Notes under the pieces: model-generated | Databases searched by the model: none | What the model was told of the DNA's origin: nothing | What the model saw: only the letters and a program-made list of their open reading frames with translations | Program-made: the position numbers and the translations under genes | Source: Gemmatimonadota bacterium | GTDB taxonomy: Bacteria > JAAXHH01 | Reading direction: 5' to 3' | Assembly (NCBI GenBank): GCA_026713285.1 | Contig: JAPOOT010000467.1 | Span: forward strand, 1-7,245 | Length of the DNA: 7,245 nucleotides | Part shown: in pieces, positions 1-5,304 of the stretch | How the letters are laid out: each line of letters begins with the position of its first letter | Numbering within the stretch: position 1 is the stretch's first letter

Positions 1-698
1 CCCCGTGGACCCGCCAGTTCGGTCATGCAACCCTGGCAGAACAGCATCCTGTGATTTGCGCTGGGCACCGCGCCAAAAATCCGGCGGAATTGCTCCACCG
101 TGGAGCAGATCTGCGCGACGCCGCCCAAAGGCTCCGGTATGGGGGGGTCGTCGGGGTGGAGCGCAAGGTTTACTCCGGCCTTATCGGCCGCCGGGACCGC
201 GGCGCGCATGAACGCGACCATGTTGTCCCACATCACTTCGGCCGAGACGGGCGGCTCGCGTGGCTCCGGGCGGCTCCGGGCGAATTCGGCGTAATCGAAG
301 GTACTGTACACTGCGCTGCCGCGGCCGATGTCGGAGGTAGTGCGGAAGTTGCCCATGGGTTTGAAGTTCCAGGCCAGGGTCGGTATACCCGCCTTGCCTA
401 TGCTTTCGATGAGCCGGACAAAAGCGCCAAGTTCTTCGTCCCGTTCCTCCGTGGCCAGCGTGATCCCCTCCAGGACCGGCATGAAGACGGTCTGCAGTTT
501 CAGCCCATGGGACTCGGTCTTTTCCCGGGCCTGTTCGAAAATCCCGGTACTGTCTTTGCCCGCCCGAACGTGCCGTTCGGCTTCAACCTTCCCTCCGGTC
601 CTCAGGTCCAGCTGGATCATGTCCACGCTGATCGCGCGATAGAAACTTAGGGTCTCGTCGTTGAAATCGGACCAGTTTACGACATCATGCAGGTACAT
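1..698 (-). CDS. Mannonate dehydratase (UxuA)-family protein, C-terminus cut by left window edge
   Basis: This frame is open from an ATG at 698 to the left edge, giving 232 codons with no stop. The start is supported by a GGAGG Shine-Dalgarno at 705-709, six bases upstream. UxuA enzymes are TIM-barrel metal-dependent dehydratases (usually about 350-400 residues) that convert D-mannonate to 2-keto-3-deoxygluconate in the cytoplasm. Visible family marks are GKAGIPTLAWNFKP (about residues 100-114), IGRGSAVY near 124-131, the HPDDPP motif at 181-186 and FCQG at 220-223. The His and Cys of the last two motifs match known Mn ligands of the family. The later ligands lie outside the window. The N-terminal 90 residues do not look like textbook UxuA, and the usual DWTRT stretch reads NFRTT, so the substrate may not be mannonate. 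The gene is divergent from an HpcH/HpaI aldolase that could use its product. Family assignment is firm; the exact reaction is inferred. Confidence 0.8.
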   Translation of the reverse strand, partial: MYLHDVVNWSDFNDETLSFYRAISVDMIQLDLRTGGKVEAERHVRAGKDSTGIFEQAREKTESHGLKLQTVFMPVLEGITLATEERDEELGAFVRLIESIGKAGIPTLAWNFKPMGNFRTTSDIGRGSAVYSTFDYAEFARSRPEPREPPVSAEVMWDNMVAFMRAAVPAADKAGVNLALHPDDPPIPEPLGGVAQICSTVEQFRRIFGAVPSANHRMLFCQGCMTELAGPR

Positions 699-864
699 CG
701 ATCGCCTCCAATGCTGGCGCTGCGGGTTGGACGACTTCCGCTTCGACCTGACCTACGGGACGGTGATCTGGTGATAAGATAGCCCCCCGGGCCAGTGCAG
801 CAATTCGAAAATCGATCAGACACTACGTATTTCCATATTGGGCTAACGCAAAGCGGAATCATGC

Positions 865-872
865 ATTATAAT
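865..872. promoter_or_regulatory. Palindromic -10-like element, possible bidirectional promoter
   Basis: The palindrome ATTATAAT gives a perfect TATAAT on the plus strand (867-872) and another on the minus strand (870-865). It sits in an otherwise GC-rich divergent region, about 200 bp upstream of the aldolase start and about 165 bp upstream of the UxuA-like start. I find no convincing -35 hexamer at 16-18 bp in either direction: the plus side offers TAACGC and the minus side ACGGAT. Assignment as a promoter is therefore an inference from the -10 match and position. Confidence 0.4.
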
Positions 873-883
873 CGGGTAGTCCG

Positions 884-994
884 GCGCATCCGTAGGCATA
901 GCGCATCCGTAGGCAGAATGCATCCATAGGCTGAGCGCATCCGTAGGCTGAGCGCATCCGTAGACTGAGCGCATCCGTAAACTGAGCGCATCCG
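884..994. repeat. 17-bp tandem repeat array, 6 full units plus a 9-bp partial unit
   Basis: The consensus unit is GCGCATCCGTAGGCTGA. Full units begin at 884, 901, 918, 935, 952 and 969, all exactly 17 bp, followed by GCGCATCCG at 986-994. Units differ by one to four substitutions: the third starts ATGCATCCATAGG, the fifth has GTAGACTGA, and the sixth GTAAACTGA. There are no spacers, so this is not a CRISPR array, and 17 is not a multiple of three, so it is not a coding repeat. It starts 11 bp after the TATAAT element and ends 77 bp before the aldolase ATG. If that promoter is real, the array lies in the 5' untranslated region of the aldolase transcript. Function unknown. Confidence 0.93.
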
Positions 995-1071
995 AATATC
1001 GCGTACGGAAACACGGAGTCAATCCCATCCCATTTCAATCCCGGCAGGCAAACGAAACAGGAGCCTTTCCA

Positions 1072-1797
1072 ATGGCGGAGCGCAACTTGAAACAGCGCAT
1101 CGGCGCGGGAGAACAGGTCATCGGCGCTAACGTCGGCATGTCCCATACAAGGGAACAGCTTAAAAAGGTAGTAGAGTCCGGTGAGTACGACTTCCTCTGG
1201 GTGGACGGCCAGCACAGCGCCTTCAGCGAAGACTCCCTGGTGGAATTCTGCGACAGGGCCGATGCGCTGGACGCCGACGTCATGTTCCGCATCAAGCACA
1301 CGTTCCACAGCTACCTGGTCGGTAACCTGCTCGACCTTGGGCCCGCCGGGATCGAAGTGCCCCAGGTCGAACTGGAGTCAACGGTGGATGAGGCGGTCGA
1401 CTTCTTCTACTATCCTCAGCAGGGCATGCGCAGCTGGGGAGGCGGAGCGCGTCGTAAAGTGGATGAGCAGGGCGGCGACCGGCTGGGCTATGCCGAGTGG
1501 TGGAACAACTACGGCGTGCTGATGATGCAGCTTGAATCGATACCCGCGGTGACTGGTGCGCGGAAACTGGCCAAAGCGGGTGTGGACTGCCTGTCCTTCG
1601 GTCCGAACGATCTCATGTACAGCATCGAAGCCCATCCGCACCACCCTTTCCGCGACGTGGACGACTGCGTCCGGCACGTGGTCGAACAGCTCGCCGGTTC
1701 CGGTACGCGGGTGTGTTTCCGGAACCACCCGGCCAGCATGCGGCAGCGGTACGTTGACATGGGTGTGACGGTGTTCCTGGAGAGTCCGTCGCTGTAA
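1072..1797 (+). CDS. HpcH/HpaI-type class II aldolase (2-keto-3-deoxy acid aldolase family)
   Basis: The product is 241 residues, close to the usual 250-265 for this family of metal-dependent pyruvate aldolases. They reversibly cleave 2-keto-3-deoxy acids (for example HpaI, GarL and YfaU substrates) to pyruvate and an aldehyde in the cytoplasm. The expected active-site residues are present: a catalytic His in VDGQHS (His48), the pyruvate-binding Arg in MFRIKH (Arg73), the metal ligand Glu in MMQLESIPAV (Glu155) and the metal ligand Asp in SFGPNDLM (Asp180). The glycine-rich GMRSWGGGARR segment (118-128) also matches the family. The start is supported by AGGAG at 1059-1063, eight bases upstream. 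It is divergent from a UxuA-family dehydratase whose 2-keto-3-deoxy product is the type of substrate such aldolases take, suggesting a non-phosphorylated sugar-acid route. Family certain; which 2-keto acid is cleaved cannot be told. Confidence 0.9.
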   Translation: MAERNLKQRIGAGEQVIGANVGMSHTREQLKKVVESGEYDFLWVDGQHSAFSEDSLVEFCDRADALDADVMFRIKHTFHSYLVGNLLDLGPAGIEVPQVELESTVDEAVDFFYYPQQGMRSWGGGARRKVDEQGGDRLGYAEWWNNYGVLMMQLESIPAVTGARKLAKAGVDCLSFGPNDLMYSIEAHPHHPFRDVDDCVRHVVEQLAGSGTRVCFRNHPASMRQRYVDMGVTVFLESPSL

Positions 1798-1817
1798 GGT
1801 TGCCGACGGGTTGAAAC

Positions 1818-1834
1818 CTCCGGCGCCGGCGGAG
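1818..1834. terminator. Weak GC-rich hairpin between convergent genes
   Basis: The 72-bp gap between the convergent aldolase and ABC transporter genes contains CTCCG/CGGAG arms around a seven-base loop, overlapping the palindrome CCGGCGCCGG (1820-1829). No T-run follows on either strand, so it lacks the hallmark of an intrinsic terminator. It may help end transcription from both sides, but the evidence is only position and short dyad symmetry. Confidence 0.2.
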
Positions 1835-1869
1835 CCGGTCCCATTGCGGGCACGGCCCTCCCGCATCTG

Positions 1870-3699
1870 CTATGCGCCGGGACGCCCTCCGGAAACGTCT
1901 GATTTCGGATCGAAATCCAGAGACTGCGCCTCGTACATCTTTGCGAATAGACCGCCCTGTTCTACCAGTTCCTTCGGCGTACCCGATTCGGCCAGTCGGC
2001 CCTCACTGATTACCAGAACGCGGTCCGCGTGCCGGATCGTGGAAAGGCGGTGGGCGATGACCATGATGGTTCGGCCGGGCCTCGCCCGTTCGACGGCGAT
2101 TCGGATCTCTTCCTCCGCCAGTGCATCCAGGGCCGAAGTGGCCTCGTCGAGCACGAGAATACCGGCCGAGGTCCGCATGAGCGCACGGGCCATGGCGATG
2201 CGTTGCTTCTCGCCGCCGGATAGCAGGATACCGTCTTCTCCCGCCGCGGTAGCGTACCCTTCCGGCAGATTCTCGACGAATTCGTGCAGTGCGGAAGAAC
2301 GCGCGGCGCGCTCCACCGCCTCGATTTCATAGTCCGCAACAGGGTAAGCGATGTTGTCGGCGAGCGAAGCGTTCCACATGAAAACATCCTGGGGCACGAC
2401 GGCGATTCGCGACCTGAGAGAGGCCAGCGTCATCTCGCGTACATCCGTTCCGCCTATGGAAATGCTTCCGCTTTCGGGTTCCTGCATCCGGGTCAGCAGG
2501 TCGATGATCGTGGTCTTTCCTCCGCCACTCGGCCCCACGATGCCGACGAACTCTCCGCCGTTGACCGTAAAGGAAAGATCCTTCACCTCGTATCCCCGTT
2601 CATAACTGAACCATATGTCTGAAAACTCGATAGCCGGAGGCGCAATGTCGATACGTTCCGGATTGCGTCCACGGCCGTATCCTTCCTCTGCGGGAAGCGC
2701 GAATAACCCGTCCAGACTCTTCACGGAGACGTCTATGAGCTTCGTGCCGGTATAAGTCGCGATTACGGACCGCAACGCGGCCGAGGCTCTCGGCGTATAG
2801 GCCATGACGGCCACGAGACTGCCAATCGTGATATCACCGGCCATGACCTGGAAAGCGCCATATCCGAGGAGGGCGCCCAGGACCAGTCCGCTGATCACTT
2901 CGTTCGGAAAGTTGAGCACGATATCGTGGAGGGCCGCCCCGCGCATCTTGATCCGTGCGTGTTTATCTAGTAAATCTCCACTTCGCTTCCTGGTATGCGC
3001 CTCCCCGTTGAACAGGCGTATCGTACGAAACGCGCCGACCATCTCGTAGAGGAAGCTCTCGACGGCCTTGCTCTGTTCGTTCGAACGGCGGTCCATTTCC
3101 TTCGAGTACCGGGACAGGAACCGGGTGGCGAGGTACGTCGCCGGCATCGCGACGCAGAAAATCACCGCGAGTTCGACATTCAGCAGGAACACCATGACCA
3201 GCGTCCCCGCCAGCAAGATCGAGCTTGAAAAGACGGGGAGCAGTTCCTGCGCGATGTACATCTCGCCGATTCGGCCGGTATCCCGCGTAACGCGAAAGAC
3301 CATGTCCCCCCTGGGGATCTTTTCCAGGGCGTCCAGCCTGGCACGCAGAAGATGGTTCAGGACCGCCTTGCGCAGGGCTAAGGTGACCGACGCCCCGATG
3401 CGGACCCGCAGATGACCCTGAAAGTAGGAGAAGGCAATCGCCACCAGCGGTGTGCCGACCATAGCCACCAACAGTCTCCACGCCAGTGTTGTGTCCGACT
3501 CAGGGATCGCCGTGTCGAAGAGCATTTTGAAGAACAGGGGCTGGACCAGCATGACCGCCGATCCCGCAAGCATCATGACGACTGCGGCGCCAATAGTATA
3601 CTTATGTTGATACAGCGTCTGCCGAACGACTTTGGCGGCATGCGCCACCGGTTCACTGTTCCTGTGGACTCGCCTGGCTTTCCGATCGTCTGATGGCAT
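1870..3699 (-). CDS. ABC exporter half-transporter (MsbA/multidrug type), fused membrane and ATPase domains
   Basis: This 609-residue protein has the standard exporter layout. An ABC transmembrane domain covers about residues 30-320, with hydrophobic segments near 35-57, 76-92, 154-174, 176-193, 262-283 and 287-303. A nucleotide-binding domain covers about 355-595. All ATPase motifs are intact: A-loop Tyr366, Walker A GPSGGGKTT (389-397), Q-loop Gln437 in VPQDVF, signature LSGGE (493-497), Walker B ILVLDE (514-519), D-loop SALD (522-525) and switch His550. As a half-transporter it should homodimerise, or pair with a partner not seen here, and export a lipid or hydrophobic compound across the inner membrane; the substrate is unknown. 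AGGAG at 3709-3713, nine bases upstream, supports the start. A terminator at 3782-3821 separates it from the upstream aminotransferase gene, so it likely has its own promoter, and a 6-bp inverted repeat lies at 3760-3780. A functional link with the neighbours is not shown. Confidence 0.95.
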   Translation of the reverse strand: MPSDDRKARRVHRNSEPVAHAAKVVRQTLYQHKYTIGAAVVMMLAGSAVMLVQPLFFKMLFDTAIPESDTTLAWRLLVAMVGTPLVAIAFSYFQGHLRVRIGASVTLALRKAVLNHLLRARLDALEKIPRGDMVFRVTRDTGRIGEMYIAQELLPVFSSSILLAGTLVMVFLLNVELAVIFCVAMPATYLATRFLSRYSKEMDRRSNEQSKAVESFLYEMVGAFRTIRLFNGEAHTRKRSGDLLDKHARIKMRGAALHDIVLNFPNEVISGLVLGALLGYGAFQVMAGDITIGSLVAVMAYTPRASAALRSVIATYTGTKLIDVSVKSLDGLFALPAEEGYGRGRNPERIDIAPPAIEFSDIWFSYERGYEVKDLSFTVNGGEFVGIVGPSGGGKTTIIDLLTRMQEPESGSISIGGTDVREMTLASLRSRIAVVPQDVFMWNASLADNIAYPVADYEIEAVERAARSSALHEFVENLPEGYATAAGEDGILLSGGEKQRIAMARALMRTSAGILVLDEATSALDALAEEEIRIAVERARPGRTIMVIAHRLSTIRHADRVLVISEGRLAESGTPKELVEQGGLFAKMYEAQSLDFDPKSDVSGGRPGA

Positions 3700-3759
3700 G
3701 TCCTCGCTCTCCTAAGGTCGTCGATTCTCACCAGTAGAGCACGAAATCGTACACGGACA

Positions 3760-3780
3760 GGGATCGTTCCGGCTGATCCC
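3760..3780. promoter_or_regulatory. Operator-like inverted repeat upstream of the ABC transporter gene
   Basis: GGGATC (3760-3765) and GATCCC (3775-3780) form perfect 6-bp arms separated by nine bases. The dyad is centred about 70 bp upstream of the transporter ATG, where a repressor site would be expected. It starts directly behind the T-run of the neighbouring terminator, so it could also be a secondary hairpin. No clear -35/-10 pair is visible beside it, and no regulator gene is in the window. Confidence 0.3.
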
Positions 3781-3781
3781 A

Positions 3782-3821
3782 CAAAAAGGCAAAGCCCCCG
3801 GCGGCATTTACCACCGGGGGC
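3782..3821 (-). terminator. Intrinsic terminator of the aminotransferase gene
   Basis: On the minus strand, GCCCCCGGTGG (3821-3811) pairs with CCGCCGGGGGC (3804-3794) in an 11-bp stem with a single U-G wobble and a six-base loop (UAAAUG). It is followed by a T-rich tail, TTTGCCTTTTT (3793-3783). It lies 33 bp past the aminotransferase stop codon, and the tail is T-rich only on the minus strand. This marks the 3' end of the minus-strand gene group (subunit 3, GMC oxidoreductase, aminotransferase). Confidence 0.88.
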
Positions 3822-3853
3822 CTGAACCTGCATACCTCTGGAGCGACCTGCGT

Positions 3854-5125
3854 CTAACCCTGCCCTGATCCACCGAGGACGTCTTCCAGCTCGTTGACGA
3901 ACACCTCGAGTTCATCGGGCTTGCCAGTGGTCACCCGCAGGTGATTACTCAGGAGATTAATCTCCCTGGTCCGGTACCCGGAACCGCTCCGTACCATCAC
4001 GCCGCGTTCCATAAGCGCGGCGCCCATGCGGCGGCTGTCCCGCTTGACGTCCACGATCATGTAATTGCCGTGGCTCGGTGTGTATGCCAGTCCCAGACGG
4101 TCGAATTCGGCGGACAGGTAGTCCTTGCCGTCGCTCACGACCTCTTTCGTACGGGCTACGAACTCGTGATCGTCCAGGGCCGCGAGGGCCGCGTGCATGC
4201 CCAGGGTGCTCAGTCCGCCGCCGAAGAACCCCATGTGCGCCATCAGCATATCCATCATGCGCTGGCTGCCGATCGCGTACCCGATACGCATGCCGGCCAG
4301 GCCGTAGATCTTGGAAAAGGTGCGTGCGACGACCACGTTGTCTCGCTCCAAGGCGAGTTTCGCGGCATCCCGGTAGTCCGGATCCCGGACGAAGTGGATG
4401 TAGGCCTCGTCGATGAGGACGATGGCCTGTTCGGGCGCCGCGTCTACGAGGGACACCAGGTCCTCGTAGGGCACGATCGTTCCCGTGGGATTGTTGGGAT
4501 TGGTGACGACGATCAGGGATGTTCTCGGAGTGATTGCCGCCTTCATGGCGTCGAGGTCGTGAACGAAGTCGGCCGTCGTGGGTACGCGGACGGTACTGAC
4601 GTCCTTGCCCATCATCTGAAAAGTCTGAAAACCACGCGCGACCGATCCATAACCCGGGACCGCCTCGATGCACTCCCCGCCATTGCTCGCGGCCATTACG
4701 GCCAGCGCCTGAAGTATCGGACCGGAACCAGGCGTGACCATGACCCGGTTCAACTCCCTGAAACGCATGAAGGACCGCATGTCGCTAAAGCTCAGTTCGA
4801 AATCCTCGACACCCGGAACGCCGTGTAACTTGTTGAGACGAACGGGCAGATCGACACTGAAATCGTACCGGTTGATCTTGTGCAGGTTTTCGGCAATGGC
4901 CGCCACGGCGCGTGGCGAAGCGCCCAGAGGATTCTCGTTGGCTCCGATCTGGACCCGGCCCGGTTCCACGCCGTATCCGCGGACGTCGCCGGCTTTCTTG
5001 CCGGTCGCCATGGCCTGCGCGATCTCCCAGGCCGAACCTGAGGCGAGGGCGCCGGCGCCCAGCAGGGCGCCTTTCATGAATCGACGCCGCGTAAACCCGT
5101 TTTTTAACACACTCCCGAAACCCAT
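3854..5125 (-). CDS. Tat-exported PLP-dependent aminotransferase, HisC-like fold type I
   Basis: The product is 423 residues from the chosen start. It opens with a Tat signal: TRRRFMK (residues 12-18), a hydrophobic stretch GALLGAGALA, and a likely cleavage site after AMA near residue 40. The rest is a class I/II aminotransferase closest in motifs to histidinol-phosphate aminotransferase: ANENPLG (62-68), NPNNPTG (209-215) with PLP-binding Asn212, DEAY (239-242), SKIYGLAGMRIGY with Schiff-base Lys272, and substrate-carboxylate-type Arg397 in NHLRVTTG. All catalytic residues are present, so it should be active. Biosynthetic HisC is cytoplasmic and about 350-370 residues without a signal, and no other his gene is nearby, so histidine synthesis is unlikely. 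Tat export would allow PLP loading before transport. GGAGG at 5134-5138 favours the ATG at 5125; an in-frame ATG at 5140 would add five residues but overlaps that ribosome site and has none of its own. The gene lies 174 bp after the GMC gene and ends at a strong terminator. The substrate is unknown. Confidence 0.9.
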   Translation of the reverse strand: MGFGSVLKNGFTRRRFMKGALLGAGALASGSAWEIAQAMATGKKAGDVRGYGVEPGRVQIGANENPLGASPRAVAAIAENLHKINRYDFSVDLPVRLNKLHGVPGVEDFELSFSDMRSFMRFRELNRVMVTPGSGPILQALAVMAASNGGECIEAVPGYGSVARGFQTFQMMGKDVSTVRVPTTADFVHDLDAMKAAITPRTSLIVVTNPNNPTGTIVPYEDLVSLVDAAPEQAIVLIDEAYIHFVRDPDYRDAAKLALERDNVVVARTFSKIYGLAGMRIGYAIGSQRMMDMLMAHMGFFGGGLSTLGMHAALAALDDHEFVARTKEVVSDGKDYLSAEFDRLGLAYTPSHGNYMIVDVKRDSRRMGAALMERGVMVRSGSGYRTREINLLSNHLRVTTGKPDELEVFVNELEDVLGGSGQG

Positions 5126-5133
5126 GGTATGAA

Positions 5134-5138
5134 CCTCC
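5134..5138 (-). promoter_or_regulatory. Shine-Dalgarno site that sets the aminotransferase start
   Basis: The minus strand reads GGAGG here, eight bases before the ATG at 5125. The longer in-frame ATG at 5140 overlaps this site and has only AATCATTGA in front of it, so the shorter start is preferred. The same sequence with one change (GTCTGAACCTCCA on the plus strand) recurs at 5194-5206, without a start codon at a usable distance. Confidence 0.7.
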
Positions 5139-5252
5139 ATTCAATGATTACTTGCAAACTGCATTGTATCTACAAAGTGAACACCACCTGAGTGTCTGAA
5201 CCTCCAACTAAAGATTGCCTGCGGATTTTCCACCTTCCATATGTGCAACGCC

Positions 5253-5304
5253 TGAATTCGACACCTGAATTCGCTACCTGATTTCGCTACCTGATTTCGT
5301 CACC
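5253..5304. repeat. 13-bp tandem repeat, four copies, overlapping the GMC stop codon
   Basis: Four contiguous 13-bp units start at 5253, 5266, 5279 and 5292: TGAATTCGACACC, TGAATTCGCTACC, TGATTTCGCTACC and TGATTTCGTCACC. They share TGAWTTCGNNACC apart from the variable pair before the final ACC (CAC in the last copy). The last unit on the plus strand contains the minus-strand TGA stop (5300-5302) of the GMC gene, so the array begins inside the gene end and runs into the 174-bp spacer toward the aminotransferase. The unit length would shift a reading frame, which fits non-coding slippage expansion. It may have no function, or may affect the mRNA between the two genes. Confidence 0.9.

Larger units (their letters stand above)
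699..1071. other. Divergent intergenic region (373 bp)
   Basis: This non-coding stretch lies between the UxuA-like gene (leftward) and the aldolase gene (rightward). It holds Shine-Dalgarno sites for both (GGAGG at 705-709 on minus, AGGAG at 1059-1063 on plus), an AT-rich palindrome ATTATAAT at 865-872, and a 17-bp tandem repeat array at 884-994. Short open frames cross it on the minus strand, but inside the array they only encode a low-complexity repeat and have no ribosome site, so I call no gene here. Both divergent transcripts probably start within it. Confidence 0.8.

Noticed and set aside
51..650. A 199-codon plus-strand open frame
   Set aside because: It is antisense to the UxuA-family gene, which has recognisable catalytic motifs and a good ribosome site. 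Long antisense frames are common in GC-rich DNA.
709..774. Possible C-terminal remnant of a lost plus-strand gene (frame ending DDFRFDLTYGTVIW, then TGA)
   Set aside because: The ending looks protein-like, but it is short, has no recognisable domain, and upstream the frame runs antisense into the UxuA-like gene.
884..994. CRISPR array or plasmid replication iterons
   Set aside because: Units are contiguous with no spacers, so it is not CRISPR. Unit length fits iterons, but no replication initiator gene or AT-rich origin lies beside it and the surroundings look chromosomal.
1207..1218. Gln in place of the common Glu in the aldolase DxEH motif
   Set aside because: DxQH variants are familiar in the HpcH/HpaI family and the catalytic His is retained, so this is not a sign of lost activity.
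859..1308. A 149-codon minus-strand open frame crossing the 17-bp array
   Set aside because: Its C-terminal part is only the array translated into a low-complexity repeat and the rest is antisense to the well-supported aldolase. There is no ribosome site or family match.
3941..4828. A 295-codon plus-strand open frame
   Set aside because: It lies wholly antisense to the aminotransferase, its sequence is His/Arg/Gly-rich without any family motif, and no ribosome site was seen.
5141..5302. In-frame extension of the GMC gene by readthrough of its TGA
   Set aside because: The frame after the TGA stays open for 52 codons to a TGA at 5141-5143, but it includes the 13-bp repeats, has no conserved domain, and such a length is not rare by chance. 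No recoding signal is visible.
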